DNA from: Candidatus Rokuibacteriota bacterium
GTDB taxonomy: Bacteria > Methylomirabilota > Methylomirabilia > Rokubacteriales > CSP1-6
Assembly: GCA_003220535.1 (NCBI GenBank)
Contig: QHSU01000054.1
Coordinates: 248,001-312,000, forward strand
DNA: 64,000 nt
Reading direction: 5' to 3'
This document shows, piece by piece, positions 8,121 through 17,302 of this stretch. The stretch's first letter is position 1. Each line of letters begins with the position of its first letter. The notes below the pieces were generated by a model that ran no database searches, was not told the DNA's origin, and saw only the letters and a program-made list of their open reading frames with translations. The translations under genes were made by a program, and so were the position numbers.

Positions 8121-9557
8121 ATGTTGGGACGTTCTATCAGAGCAGTCTTGTGGCTGGGGCCCGCAGCGCTCCTGTGGGCTGTCCTTGCCTTCGTGGCGCG
8201 GGTAGCCAACGTCGAAGGCGCCGCGATCACCAACATTCTGTTTGTGCTGGCCCTGCCGTTGACGTACGTCGCCGGCGTCGGAGCCGTGGTCCACGCGAGC
8301 GATCAGCCGCGGCGGGCCGTGATGCGTGTGGCGGCGCTGACGCTCGGCATCATCGCCGCCCTGACGCTACTGGAAATGGCGGCCGCCGTCCGGCTCGTTC
8401 ACTGGGAGCTTGTCTTCAAGGCCCTCAGGGGAGAGCAGCAGCACTACGTATCCGATGCCGATCTGGGGTTCCGGCACACGCCCAACGCACGGGGCTCCGG
8501 GCGGCTGCGAAGCGACGTCGAGGTCGCGTGCGGCCTCCCCGCGTCCAGAGCTGATCGGGTCACGGTCACGTACGATCCGCGGGGTTACCGCAACGTGGCG
8601 ACGCTCACGCGGGCGGACATCGTCTTGATCGGCGACTCCTATGTCGAAGGGGCCTACGTCTCGGATGATGAGGTCGTGTCCGGATTCCTGCAGGCTCGCC
8701 TCCGTCGGCCCGTAGCCAACCTCGGCGTCGCCGGCTATGGGACCGCGCAGGAACTCATCGTGCTCGAGCGGGATGCCCTGCCGTTCGAGCCGCGCGTCGT
8801 GATCTGGTTCTTCTTTGAGGGAAACGACCTCTACAACGATCAAGAATTTGAGAACGCCCTGCTCGCGCCGCGCGAGCGGCGGGCGGAGGCGTGGACGGCT
8901 CGGCATGGCTGGTGGCGTCGGTCCCTCGTTCGCAACGCCCCTGCGCAGCTCCGCATCCTGCTCTACCCGCTGGTGCCGAGCTACTGTCCCTATTTCGGCG
9001 TCGTCAGGGCCGGGTCCCATCGAGGCCAGAAGGTGCTCTTTGCGCCGGAGGCGGCCTTCCCCTGGACGGATTTCGAGCGGAGTCGATGGGAACGGGCGCA
9101 GCAGACGCTCCGCGACGCCGTGAGGGTGACGCGCGCGCACGAGGTCAACCTGCTGCTGGTCTACGTGCCGATCAAGTTCCGGGTGTACCGCGACTTCATC
9201 GAGCCGTCGCCCGGCGGCGAGCTGCGTGACTGGACGCTCTGGCCGCTTCCCGACCTGTTCGCGCATTTCTGCCGCACCGAAGAGCTCGCATGCCTCGACC
9301 TGACGGGAGTGCTGCGCGACGCGGTTCGTGCGGGAGGAATGCCCCACGCCCCCGCCGATTCCCACTGGAGCCCCGAGGGCCACCAGCTCGTCGCGCGGCA
9401 GCTCGAAGACACGCTCACGTTGCTCGGCTGGCTTCGTCCGGTCGTCTCCCGACCGACCCTCACTGGTGTAGCCTCGGATCGAGCCAGCGTACGGTACGAT
9501 CGTCGCCGCCGCGCAGGAAAAACGGCTTCGTCCGGCACAACCCGACCTGGACCGTGA
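8121..9557 (+). CDS. membrane-anchored SGNH/GDSL hydrolase-like protein
   Basis: A 478-residue protein with about three N-terminal membrane helices (roughly residues 5-30, 35-60 and 70-95) and a large domain with SGNH-fold motifs: IGDSYVEG (nucleophile Ser), FFFEGNDLY (Gly/Asn block) and DSHWSPEGH (Asp/His block). The last resembles the DHHW/AlgX-AlgJ type, whose members acetylate or deacetylate exopolysaccharides, but there is no polysaccharide locus here. The start at 8121 has GGAGGAG 8 bases upstream, better than the in-frame TTG at 8061. The last 25 residues are basic and low in conservation-like features. Confidence 0.78.
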   Translation: MLGRSIRAVLWLGPAALLWAVLAFVARVANVEGAAITNILFVLALPLTYVAGVGAVVHASDQPRRAVMRVAALTLGIIAALTLLEMAAAVRLVHWELVFKALRGEQQHYVSDADLGFRHTPNARGSGRLRSDVEVACGLPASRADRVTVTYDPRGYRNVATLTRADIVLIGDSYVEGAYVSDDEVVSGFLQARLRRPVANLGVAGYGTAQELIVLERDALPFEPRVVIWFFFEGNDLYNDQEFENALLAPRERRAEAWTARHGWWRRSLVRNAPAQLRILLYPLVPSYCPYFGVVRAGSHRGQKVLFAPEAAFPWTDFERSRWERAQQTLRDAVRVTRAHEVNLLLVYVPIKFRVYRDFIEPSPGGELRDWTLWPLPDLFAHFCRTEELACLDLTGVLRDAVRAGGMPHAPADSHWSPEGHQLVARQLEDTLTLLGWLRPVVSRPTLTGVASDRASVRYDRRRRAGKTASSGTTRPGP

Positions 9558-9581
9558 CCGTGATCGTCCGGTCCTTCAGAC

Positions 9582-10292
9582 CTACACCGCGAGGTGCGCG
9601 CGGCGCACGTCCTCGTTCGCGACGAACTCCGGCATCGTGCCCTGGTAGCGCACCGTACCCTTCTCGAGGACGTACACCCGGTCGCCCAGCTCGCTCACGA
9701 AGTGGACGTTCTGCTCGGCGACGAGCATCGTCAGCCCCGTGCCCTTGAGCCGGGCGAGCTGAGCGGCCAGCATCTCGACGACGAGGGGCGCCAGCCCCTC
9801 CGAGGGCTCGTCGAGGAGCAGCACCGATGGGCTCCCCATGAGCGTGCGCGCGATCGTGAGCATCTGCTGCTCGCCGCCGGAGAGCCGTCCGGCGGGCCGA
9901 TCGCGGAGCGTGGCCAGGTGCGGGAACAGCTCGAAGACGCGGTCGGCGGTCCACGGCTGGCCGGCGCCGTTTCCCCACGTGCGCCGCGCCACCTCCAGAT
10001 TCTCGCGGATGGTCAGGTTGCCGAAGATCCGCCGCTCCTCCGGCACGTAGCCGATCCCGAGACGCGCGACGCGGAACGGCGGGAGCCCGGCCAGGTCGCG
10101 GCCTCGCAGCGTGATGCAGCCCGCGCGCGGGGGCACCAGGCCGATGATGCTCTTGAGCGTCGTCGTCTTGCCGGCGCCGTTGCGGCCGAGCAGACACACG
10201 ACCTCACCCTCGGCGACGTCGAGCGCGAGATCGAAGAGGATGTGGCTGTCGCCGTAGTACGCGTCGACGCCGCGCACCTCGAGAAGCGGCAT
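9582..10292 (-). CDS. livF: branched-chain amino-acid ABC transporter ATPase LivF
   Basis: A 236-residue ABC ATPase of the LivF class. Visible motifs: Walker A GRNGAGKTT (about 36-44), RGRDLAGLPPFRVARLGIGYVPEERRIF (the LivF hallmark, with Q-loop replaced by the IGYVPE segment), signature LSGGEQQML and Walker B LLLDEPSEGLAP. It couples ATP hydrolysis to uptake through LivHM. It is the last gene of livKHMGF; its start overlaps the LivG stop by one base at 10292. Confidence 0.95.
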   Translation of the reverse strand: MPLLEVRGVDAYYGDSHILFDLALDVAEGEVVCLLGRNGAGKTTTLKSIIGLVPPRAGCITLRGRDLAGLPPFRVARLGIGYVPEERRIFGNLTIRENLEVARRTWGNGAGQPWTADRVFELFPHLATLRDRPAGRLSGGEQQMLTIARTLMGSPSVLLLDEPSEGLAPLVVEMLAAQLARLKGTGLTMLVAEQNVHFVSELGDRVYVLEKGTVRYQGTMPEFVANEDVRRAHLAV

Positions 10293-11065
10293 CAGCGTCT
10301 GGCCCTGAACCGCTGACCGAGGTACACGCGCTGGACCTCGGGATCGCCCCGGACCTCGAGCGGCGTGCCGTCCGCGATCACCTCGCCCTGGTGCAGGACG
10401 GAGATGCGGCGCGCGACGGCGAAGACGACGTCCATGTCGTGCTCGGTGAAGACGATCGTGAGCTTCGCGTCGGTCGCGATGGAGGCCGCCAGCGCCATGA
10501 TCTCGTGGCGCTCGCGCGGCGCCATCCCGGCCGTGGGCTCGTCGAGCATCAGCAGCTGCGGCTGGCTCGCGAGCGCCAGCGCCAGCTCGAGCCGGCGCTG
10601 ATCACCGTGCGCCAGGATCCCGCTTGGCTTGGCCGCCTGCCCGACGAGGCCGACCCGATCCAGCAGCATCATCGCCTCCTCGCGGTAGAGGCGCCGCGCC
10701 GGGCGGAAGAAGTCATGATGACGCCGGTGATGCGTCAAGAGCGCCGTCTGGACATTCTCGAGCGTGGAGAGGCGGCGGAATATGCTGGTGACCTGAAACG
10801 TGCGGGCGAGCCCCCGGCGGCAGAGGTCCTGGGGCGCCAGGCCGCTGACGTCCTCGCCTCGAAAAAAGATCTGCCCGGAGTCGTGAGCGAGATCGCCGGT
10901 GATCAGGTTGAAGAGCGTCGTCTTGCCGGCGCCGTTGGGGCCGATGATCGCGCGCAGGTCGCCCTCGGGGACGGCCAGGTCCACGCCGCCCACGGCCTGG
11001 ACGCCGCCGAAATGCTTGCGCAGGCCGACGGTCTGGAGGACTAGCGCGCCGTCGGGGTCCGCCAC
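10292..11065 (-). CDS. livG: branched-chain amino-acid ABC transporter ATPase LivG
   Basis: About 257 residues. Walker A GPNGAGKTTLFNLITG, Walker B LLMLDEPTAGMAP and the C-terminal VYLGQRF segment mark it as LivG. In this class the signature is degenerate; here it reads LAHGDQRRLELALAL. I start at the GTG at 11065 (VADPDGALVLQ), which overlaps the end of livM by 25 bases; an in-frame start further upstream would add a basic, non-family tail. A weak AGAGG site precedes the GTG. Confidence 0.93.
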   Translation of the reverse strand: MADPDGALVLQTVGLRKHFGGVQAVGGVDLAVPEGDLRAIIGPNGAGKTTLFNLITGDLAHDSGQIFFRGEDVSGLAPQDLCRRGLARTFQVTSIFRRLSTLENVQTALLTHHRRHHDFFRPARRLYREEAMMLLDRVGLVGQAAKPSGILAHGDQRRLELALALASQPQLLMLDEPTAGMAPRERHEIMALAASIATDAKLTIVFTEHDMDVVFAVARRISVLHQGEVIADGTPLEVRGDPEVQRVYLGQRFRARR

Positions 11066-11973
11066 GCTCGCCTCTGGAGAAGCCCCACGAACCCCTGCGG
11101 TAGAGCGATCACGACGACGACCACCGCCGTCCCGAGAAAGAGCGGCCAGTACACGGGCCACTGGCGCGCGATGACCGTCTCGAGGATCTTGAAGCCCAGC
11201 GCCCCGGCCAGCGGACCGAAGAATGACTGGATCCCGCCGAGGAGCGCCACCACCAGGGGCTCGAAGGACTTGTTCAGATACGCGAAGTCGGGGAAGACGC
11301 TGCCGTTGAAGAAGGCGAAGAGCCCGCCGGCCAGACCCGAGAAGAAGCCGGACAGGACGAACGCGAAGAGCTGGTGACGACGCACGTTCACCCCGATGAA
11401 ACGGGCGCGACGGGGATTCTCGCGGATTGCGCGGAGTGCCATGCCGAACGGCGAATCGACGATCGCGTGGAGCGCGAGGATCGCCAGCCCGGCCACGGCG
11501 AACGTGAAGTAGCAGTAGGCACGCGGTGACTTCAGCGCTTCGGGTGGCCAGACGTTGAGGATGCCGTCGTCACCGCCGGTGAGCGCCTTCCACTTGAAGA
11601 CCACCGTGAAGACGATCTGGGCGAAGGCCAGCGAGAGCATGGCGAAGTAGGTGTGGGTGAGTCGCACGATGAAAAAGCCGAAGAACAAGGCGCCGGCGGC
11701 CGCCGCGAACGGGGCGACGGCGAGGCCGAGCACCATCGGCCATGCTGCCTGCTTCACGAGGAGCGCGGCCGCGTAGGCGCCGAGGGCGAAGTAGGCGGCG
11801 TGCCCGAACGAGACCATGCCCCCGAAGCCCATGAGGAGGTTGAATGCCGTCGCGAACAGGCCGACGATCGCGATCTCGGTCATCACCACCACGAGGAAGC
11901 TCGGCAGCACGAGCGGCAGGACCAGCAGCCCGGCGAGGACGACGAGCCAGCCGACCGCGCGCACGGTGGTCAT
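11041..11973 (-). CDS. livM: branched-chain amino-acid ABC transporter permease LivM
   Basis: A 310-residue polytopic permease starting at the ATG at 11973. It has the LivM family segments FNLLMGFGGMVSFGHAAYFALGAY and, later, RAIRENPRRARFIGVNV, the cytoplasmic coupling loop that contacts the ATPase. Helices alternate through the whole length and the C-terminus is basic. The ATG overlaps the livH stop in an ATGA, so translation is probably coupled. Confidence 0.94.
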   Translation of the reverse strand: MTTVRAVGWLVVLAGLLVLPLVLPSFLVVVMTEIAIVGLFATAFNLLMGFGGMVSFGHAAYFALGAYAAALLVKQAAWPMVLGLAVAPFAAAAGALFFGFFIVRLTHTYFAMLSLAFAQIVFTVVFKWKALTGGDDGILNVWPPEALKSPRAYCYFTFAVAGLAILALHAIVDSPFGMALRAIRENPRRARFIGVNVRRHQLFAFVLSGFFSGLAGGLFAFFNGSVFPDFAYLNKSFEPLVVALLGGIQSFFGPLAGALGFKILETVIARQWPVYWPLFLGTAVVVVVIALPQGFVGLLQRRAWRTPTAR

Positions 11974-12884
11974 TCCTCCGGCCGTCCGAGGAGACCCCAC
12001 GGGCGGACGATGAGGACCACGGCCATGATCGCGAAGAGGAGCACGATGGACACCGCCGGGAACACGAGGATCCCGAACGATTGCAGCTCGCCGACCAGCA
12101 GGGCGCTGATGAAGCTCCCGGCGAAGCTGCCGAGCCCGCCGATGACCACGACCACGAACGCGGTCGTGAGCACGTCGCCGTCCATGCCGAGCGCCACCGC
12201 CACGGTCGGCGCCGAGAGCGCGCCGGCGAACCCGGCCAGCCAGCTCCCGAACACGAAGACCTGGGTGTACAGCGTGGCGACGTCGACGCCCAGGGCCCCG
12301 AGCATCTCCCGGTCGACGGTCGCCGCGCGGATCAGCATGCCCCAGCGCGTCCGGTAGAAGATGATCCACAGCGCGACCGCGACCGCCGGCGCCAGTGCGA
12401 GCACGACGAGGTAGTAGGACGGGAACGGCTGCCCGAAGATCCGTACCGAGCCCGCCAGCGCGTCCGGGCGCGCAACGCTCTTGTTGTCGGGCCCCCACAC
12501 GAGCAGCACGGCGGTCCCGATGACGAGGATCAGGCCGAAGGTGAGGGTCAGCTGCAGGAGCGGCTCCCGATGGTAGATGCGTCGCAGGAGCGTGACCTCG
12601 ATGACGCCGCCGAGGAGGCCGACGCCGATCGGCGCCAGGCCGAGCGCGACCCAGAACATCAGCGGATGCTGGGGCAGCGTCTCTACCAGCGTGACCAGCA
12701 GATAGGCGCCGACCATGTAGAAGCTGCCGTGCGCCAGGTTCACGATGCGCGTCACGCCGAAGATCAGCGACATCCCCACCGAGACGAGGAAGAGGAACAT
12801 CGCCACCGACAGCCCGCTCATCACCTGGACGACGATGAGCGGGCCGTTGGTGATCCAGGGAAACAGGCTGGTCAGGAGGTCCAC
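11970..12884 (-). CDS. livH: branched-chain amino-acid ABC transporter permease LivH
   Basis: A 304-residue inner-membrane permease with a GTG start. It holds the LivH hallmark GMSLIFGVTRIVNLAHGSFYMVGAY, the coupling-loop region WGMLIRAATVDREMLGALGVD and the glycine-rich helix VVVVIGGLGSFAGSFI. With LivM it forms the transmembrane channel. It starts 6 bases after the livK stop, in a tight operon. Confidence 0.94.
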   Translation of the reverse strand: MDLLTSLFPWITNGPLIVVQVMSGLSVAMFLFLVSVGMSLIFGVTRIVNLAHGSFYMVGAYLLVTLVETLPQHPLMFWVALGLAPIGVGLLGGVIEVTLLRRIYHREPLLQLTLTFGLILVIGTAVLLVWGPDNKSVARPDALAGSVRIFGQPFPSYYLVVLALAPAVAVALWIIFYRTRWGMLIRAATVDREMLGALGVDVATLYTQVFVFGSWLAGFAGALSAPTVAVALGMDGDVLTTAFVVVVIGGLGSFAGSFISALLVGELQSFGILVFPAVSIVLLFAIMAVVLIVRPWGLLGRPEE

Positions 12885-12890
12885 ACTCCG

Positions 12891-14168
12891 CTACTTCTTC
12901 TGCTTGGCCGCCGTGGCCGCCCGGAGCTCCTTCACCTCGTCACAGCTCCGCGCGACGTCCTTGCCCTGGAACTCCTCGACATCGGCGGCGATCGGCTTGC
13001 CCTGCGCGTCGAGCTTCACGACGCCGATCCACTGGGGCGGTAGCGCCTGCTGGTCGCAGCCCCGCATGATGACCTTGCCCCACGGGAAGTCCATCTCGAA
13101 TCCCTCGCTCAACGCACCGATGACCTTCTCCGTGTCGGTGCTCTTCGCTCGCTTGATCGCCTCCGCGATGATGTAGGCGCTCGCGTAGCCCCAGGAGGCG
13201 CCGAGCTTGGGCTGGGGATCCTTGAGGCCCTTCGCCGTCGCCCATTCCGTGTACTTCTTCGTCCACGCGGCGAGCTTGGGATGGAGCTTGTGGAGCCCGG
13301 GGTCGTACCACGCGAACGGCGTGGCGATCGCGCCGACCGGCGCCTCCTTGCCGAGCGGGTCGAGCTCGTCCGGGTTGCCCACCGAGGGCGCGACGTAGCG
13401 CATCTTGTCGAAGAGCCCGAACGGGCGCGCCTGCTTCACGAAGGCGATCGACTGGGCGCCCCAGACCGAGCTGAACAGCCCCTCGGCGCCCGACTGCAGC
13501 AGCGCCGTGATGTACGAGCTGTGGTCGGTCTCGCCGAGCTTCGGCCAGTTCAGCTGGACGAACTCCACGTCCGGCTTGAGCTTCTTGAGGTACGTGGAGA
13601 ATTCCTCCCACATGTTGTGGCCGTACTCGTAGTCCGGCGAGATGTTCGCCCACTTCTTGATCGGGAGTGTCGACGCCTTCTTCGCGGCCACGCGTACGTA
13701 CTGGTTCACGTTGTTGGTGGTGTGCGCGATGTACCGGTGGCCGTCGTCCCAGGTGAGCCGCGAGGTCTGGCAGTGCGTGGCGAAATAGAGGACCTTGGCG
13801 TCCTTCGCGTACGCGGAGATCGCCAGGCCGACCGAGCTGCTGATACAGCCGGCCAGGTAGTCGACCTTGTCCTGCAGCACGAGCTCGCGAGCCGCTTTCA
13901 CGGCCTCGTCCGGCTTCAGCTTATCGTCCCGGTGGATGAACTCGAGCGGCCGGCCGAGGACACCGCCGGCGTCGTTGATCTCCTTGGTCGCCAGCGCCAG
14001 GCCTTCCTTGTATGGAAACGTATAGACGGTGGCGACACCGCTGTAGGAATTGATCTCGCCGATCTTGATCGGCTTCGGCTGGGCGCCCGCATGGTCCGGC
14101 CCCAGCACGACGCCGATCAGGACACTGGCGACGAGAACCGCGAGGACACTCCGGATCCCTGGTCGCAT
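12891..14168 (-). CDS. livK: branched-chain amino-acid/amide ABC transporter binding protein
   Basis: A 425-residue periplasmic binding protein. The start is fixed by an excellent ribosome site, AGGAGGTG, at 14173-14180. A signal peptide (residues 1-27, ending AGAQ) precedes KPIKIGEINSYSGVATVY, the usual beginning of the peripla_BP_6 fold. The sequence is closer to the amide/urea-like branch than to classical LivJ: GGVLGRPLEFIHRDDK and YLAGCISSSVGLAIS. Three cysteines are spread through the body. First gene of livKHMGF; the 47-bp dispersed repeat lies just upstream of its ribosome site. Confidence 0.92.
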   Translation of the reverse strand: MRPGIRSVLAVLVASVLIGVVLGPDHAGAQPKPIKIGEINSYSGVATVYTFPYKEGLALATKEINDAGGVLGRPLEFIHRDDKLKPDEAVKAARELVLQDKVDYLAGCISSSVGLAISAYAKDAKVLYFATHCQTSRLTWDDGHRYIAHTTNNVNQYVRVAAKKASTLPIKKWANISPDYEYGHNMWEEFSTYLKKLKPDVEFVQLNWPKLGETDHSSYITALLQSGAEGLFSSVWGAQSIAFVKQARPFGLFDKMRYVAPSVGNPDELDPLGKEAPVGAIATPFAWYDPGLHKLHPKLAAWTKKYTEWATAKGLKDPQPKLGASWGYASAYIIAEAIKRAKSTDTEKVIGALSEGFEMDFPWGKVIMRGCDQQALPPQWIGVVKLDAQGKPIAADVEEFQGKDVARSCDEVKELRAATAAKQKK

Positions 14169-14187
14169 GCTGCACCTCCTGGTTATC

Positions 14188-14234
14188 GCCTCGGCCGACG
14201 GGGCCCCAGCCCCGCGACGGCCTGCGGCGCGCAC
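14188..14234 (-). repeat. 47-bp dispersed intergenic repeat, copy A
   Basis: On the minus strand this 47-base stretch matches 33629-33675 with about 3 mismatches, and the two ends of 43936-44048. It contains a GGGGCT-GG-GGCCCC-like inner hairpin. It lies in the 5' leader of livK, 8 bases upstream of the ribosome site. Confidence 0.75.
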
Positions 14235-14373
14235 TGCGTGCCGCCTCGGGCCGGGATGGGACGATCGAAAGGTGGCCAGCACTCTGCCCCGGCTCGGGAG
14301 CCTGGTCAAGGGGATTCCCGATTGACCGGCGGGCGCCGCTGCGGCACGATCGGGCCGAGGACATCGGACGGGG

Positions 14374-15426
14374 GTGACGCAGAGAGACGCGCTTCCGCTG
14401 CTGCCCACGACCGTGGTCGGCAGCTTTCCACAACCGGAGTGGCTCATCGACCGGGCGGCGCTGCTCTCCGGGGGCGTGCCGCGTGTCCCGCGTCCCAACC
14501 TCTGGCGGGTCGCCGAAGAGCTCCGCGAGCTGGCGCACGACGATGCAGCTCGGCTGGCGGTGCGAGACATGGAACGGGCGGGTGTCGACATCGTCAGCGA
14601 CGGCGAGGTCCGCCGCGAGAGCTACTTCAGCTGGCTGGCGCCGTCCCTGACCGGCCTCGATGTCCTACGACCGGGAACGGCGATGAGCCGCGTCGGACGC
14701 CCGACCCCGGTGCCGCGCGCTGTCGGGCCCATCACGCGCCCCAAGTCGGTGCTCGCGCGCCACACCACGTTCTTGCGAGCCGAGACGGATCGCCCGATCA
14801 AGATCACCGTGCCCGGCCCGTTCACGCTGAGCGCGCTGACCCAGAACGAGTACTACCCGGACGCGCCGAGCCTGGCGCTGGCGTATGCCGCCGTCGTCAA
14901 CGAGGAGCTGCGCGATCTCAAGGCCGCCGGCGCCGACTTCGTGCAGCTCGACGAGCCGTACCTCCAGGCTTGGCCGGACCTGGCGCGCGAGTACGGGGTG
15001 GCGGCGATCGATCGTGCGCTCGACGGCATCGGCGGGCCGACCGTCGTGCACCTCTGCTTCGGCTACGCGCATACCGTGCGCGAGAAGCCCAGCGGCTATT
15101 CGTATCTGCCCGAGCTCGAGCGATGCCGGGCGACCCACGTCTCGATCGAGGCCGCTCAGCCGCGGCTCGACGGCGCCATCCTCCGGGCGCTGCCGTCGAA
15201 GACCATCGTCCTCGGCGTTCTCGATCTGGGCGACTCGAGCGTCGAGACGCCGGACGTCGTGGCCGGCCGCATCCGCGCGGCGCTCGCCCATGTGCCGCCC
15301 GAGCGCCTCATCCCGGCGCCGGACTGCGGCATGAAGTATCTGCCGCGCGATCGCGCCGTCGCCAAGCTCGAGGCGCTGGTGGCGGGCGCGCGTCTGGTGC
15401 GCGCCGAGCTCGCGGGCGCGTGCTGA
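14374..15426 (+). CDS. MetE C-terminal-like methyltransferase (cobalamin-independent methionine synthase family)
   Basis: A 350-residue stand-alone C-terminal-type MetE domain. The opening LLPTTVVGSFPQPEW is the hallmark of the family (TTVVGSFPQ). Zinc ligands are HLCFGYAH (His/Cys, near residue 230) and PDCGMKYL near the end; an active-site QLDEPYLQAW segment is also present. Family members transfer a methyl group from methyltetrahydrofolate or methylcobalamin-like donors to thiols; without the N-terminal half it may use a corrinoid donor. It is more like true MetE than the two proteins at 283-1428 and 40941-42122. GTG start with GGGG just upstream. Confidence 0.88.
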   Translation: MTQRDALPLLPTTVVGSFPQPEWLIDRAALLSGGVPRVPRPNLWRVAEELRELAHDDAARLAVRDMERAGVDIVSDGEVRRESYFSWLAPSLTGLDVLRPGTAMSRVGRPTPVPRAVGPITRPKSVLARHTTFLRAETDRPIKITVPGPFTLSALTQNEYYPDAPSLALAYAAVVNEELRDLKAAGADFVQLDEPYLQAWPDLAREYGVAAIDRALDGIGGPTVVHLCFGYAHTVREKPSGYSYLPELERCRATHVSIEAAQPRLDGAILRALPSKTIVLGVLDLGDSSVETPDVVAGRIRAALAHVPPERLIPAPDCGMKYLPRDRAVAKLEALVAGARLVRAELAGAC

Positions 15427-15563
15427 GTCCGGGCCATTTCAGCGAGAATCCTCGCTGACCGCGCGGCGCGTGATGGCACTTTTCGGGGACTTCTGCTATG
15501 GTCCCGGGGTCTCGACGTCCCCGAGGCGTGTCGCAGGCGAGGGCTGACCGACAGGAGGCGAGC

Positions 15564-17240
15564 ATGAGCGATCACACGAGCGATCCGAAGCGTCCGGCCA
15601 GCGTCGATCGGCGGACTTTCCTCAAGCGGGTGGGCGCTGGTGGTGCGAGCGCGGTCATTGCTTCGCGATTGCCGGCACCCGGCTCCGCCGCCGCGCAGGA
15701 CGCCACCCTGAGGCCCGATCCCGCGGCCAAGCGCGGCGGCACCCTTCGTTACGGAGTCCACACGGCCCCCGCTCACTTCGACGTGCATCAATCCGGCACG
15801 GTCGCCAACATTGGGGCCCAGAGCCCGATGTACGACACGCTGCTGCGGCGTAGCCCGAAGGACGGACAGACGATCATTCCCGACCTCGCCTGGAAGTGGG
15901 AGATCTCCCCCGACGGCAAGAAGTACACTTTCCACCTGCGCAAGGGGGTGAAGTTCCACGACGGCGCCGATTTCACCGCGGAGGACGTCAAGGCGACCTA
16001 CGAGCGCATCGCGCGGCCGCCAAAGGGCGTGGTGATCCCGCGCACGCCGCTGTTCGCCACCGTGGGCGACATCGTGGTGGTCGACCCGCACAAGATCGAG
16101 TTCCGGCTCACCGAGGCGCGCCCGAAGGCGTTCATGCTGGGCGCATTCTCGAGCGGTTGGAACATCATCGTGCGGAAGAAGACTCTCGACGAGAACCAGG
16201 GCAATCTCCGCCAGGTCATGGCCTACCCGGGGACCGGACCCTTCAAGCATGTCTCGCGGAAGGACAAGGAAGTCTGGATCATGGAGCGGAATCCGGACTA
16301 CTGGAATAAGGGGCTGCCGCTGGTCGATCGGCTCGAGGTCTACCACATGATGCCGTTCTCGGCGGAGCTGGGTTCGGCCTTCCTCTCAGGGAAGCTCGAC
16401 TACGCCCGCCTCTTGGACCCGGTGTCCTGGCGAAAAGCCAAGGAGATGCAAGGAGTGACGGCGGCGGCCTTCAATCAAAGCGTGATCCAGGCCGTCTGGA
16501 TGAACATGAAGAAAAAGCCGCTCGCTGACGTCCGAGTGCGGCGAGCGATGCACCTCGCGATGGATCGGCATACCCTGGTCGAGGTCGTAAAGGACACCGC
16601 GCCGATGCAGGTGGGCGGCTTCGTCTATCCGTTCCACGAAATGTCCACACCCCGCGCCGAGCTGGAGAAGAAGCTGGGATATCAGAAGGACATCAAGCCC
16701 GCTGTGCAGGAGGCACGCCGGCTCATGAAGGAGGCGGGCTACGGCCAGGGCATCAAAGGGCTCGATTTCGTGGTGCGCGACGCCAATACATTCAAGCTCT
16801 GGGCGGTCGCCATCCAGGCCATGCTCAAGGAACACATCAACATCGAGTGCAATCTGAGAGTCGTGCAGATCTCGCAGTGGTTCGACGAAGTCGGCGGCGG
16901 CAACTTCGATCTGGGCATCAGCGCCATCGTCTCCTCGCTGATGGATCCGTCCGACTACTTCAGCGCCTGGTACGGCAAGGACGGCCCTCAGAACTACTCG
17001 TACTGGACGAACCCCGGCTTCCACGACCTCGCCAATCAGATCGAACGCGAGCTGGACGACACCAGACGCAAGGCGATGGTCCGCAAGGCGGAGGACATCC
17101 TCGAGCAGGACCCGCCGCTCATCCCGGTGTCCTACGAGCAGATCTACGACGCCTGGAACAACAAGGTCCACGGGCAAAATCCGTCCACATACTTCGGGAT
17201 TTACGACGTCGTTCGATGGGATCAGGTCTGGCTCGCGTGA
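15564..17240 (+). CDS. ABC transporter substrate-binding protein, family 5 (peptide type)
   Basis: A 558-residue family 5 binding protein starting at an ATG behind AGGAGG (15553-15558). The N-terminus has a twin-arginine signal, DRRTFLKRVG, then a hydrophobic run to AAAQ, so it is likely exported folded by Tat. Family landmarks include RGGTLRYGV, LAWKWEISPDGKKYTFHLRKG, GVKFHDGADFTAEDVKATYER and PGTGPFKHV. Ligand might be a di- or oligopeptide, nickel or another small molecule. The two permeases at 17303 and 18259 follow. A GC-rich hairpin after the stop (17246-17271) may weaken expression of the downstream genes. Confidence 0.9.
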   Translation: MSDHTSDPKRPASVDRRTFLKRVGAGGASAVIASRLPAPGSAAAQDATLRPDPAAKRGGTLRYGVHTAPAHFDVHQSGTVANIGAQSPMYDTLLRRSPKDGQTIIPDLAWKWEISPDGKKYTFHLRKGVKFHDGADFTAEDVKATYERIARPPKGVVIPRTPLFATVGDIVVVDPHKIEFRLTEARPKAFMLGAFSSGWNIIVRKKTLDENQGNLRQVMAYPGTGPFKHVSRKDKEVWIMERNPDYWNKGLPLVDRLEVYHMMPFSAELGSAFLSGKLDYARLLDPVSWRKAKEMQGVTAAAFNQSVIQAVWMNMKKKPLADVRVRRAMHLAMDRHTLVEVVKDTAPMQVGGFVYPFHEMSTPRAELEKKLGYQKDIKPAVQEARRLMKEAGYGQGIKGLDFVVRDANTFKLWAVAIQAMLKEHINIECNLRVVQISQWFDEVGGGNFDLGISAIVSSLMDPSDYFSAWYGKDGPQNYSYWTNPGFHDLANQIERELDDTRRKAMVRKAEDILEQDPPLIPVSYEQIYDAWNNKVHGQNPSTYFGIYDVVRWDQVWLA

Positions 17241-17245
17241 TTGAC

Positions 17246-17271
17246 GTGGGGGGCCTCGAAGGGCCCCCCAC
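17246..17271 (+). terminator. GC-rich hairpin after the binding-protein gene (repeated element)
   Basis: GTGGGGGGCC (17246-17255) pairs perfectly with GGCCCCCCAC (17262-17271) over 10 bp with a 6-base loop, 5 bases after the stop. There is no U-tract. A near copy sits after the stop codon of the gene ending at 30534. It may stabilise the 3' end or attenuate the permease genes. Confidence 0.5.
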
Positions 17272-17302
17272 ACCCCCAGACGTTCGGATCTTGGCGTAGC
17301 GC

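Noticed and set aside
14322..14350. TTGACC/CACGAT promoter for the MetE-like gene at 14374
   Set aside because: The -10 matches only 3 of 6 bases; too weak to list.
15470..15500. Sigma54 promoter (TGGCAC) before the 15564 binding protein
   Set aside because: The GC element at the right spacing is missing.
17246..17271. Classical rho-independent terminator
   Set aside because: Strong stem, but no U-run follows; kept only as terminator-like hairpin.
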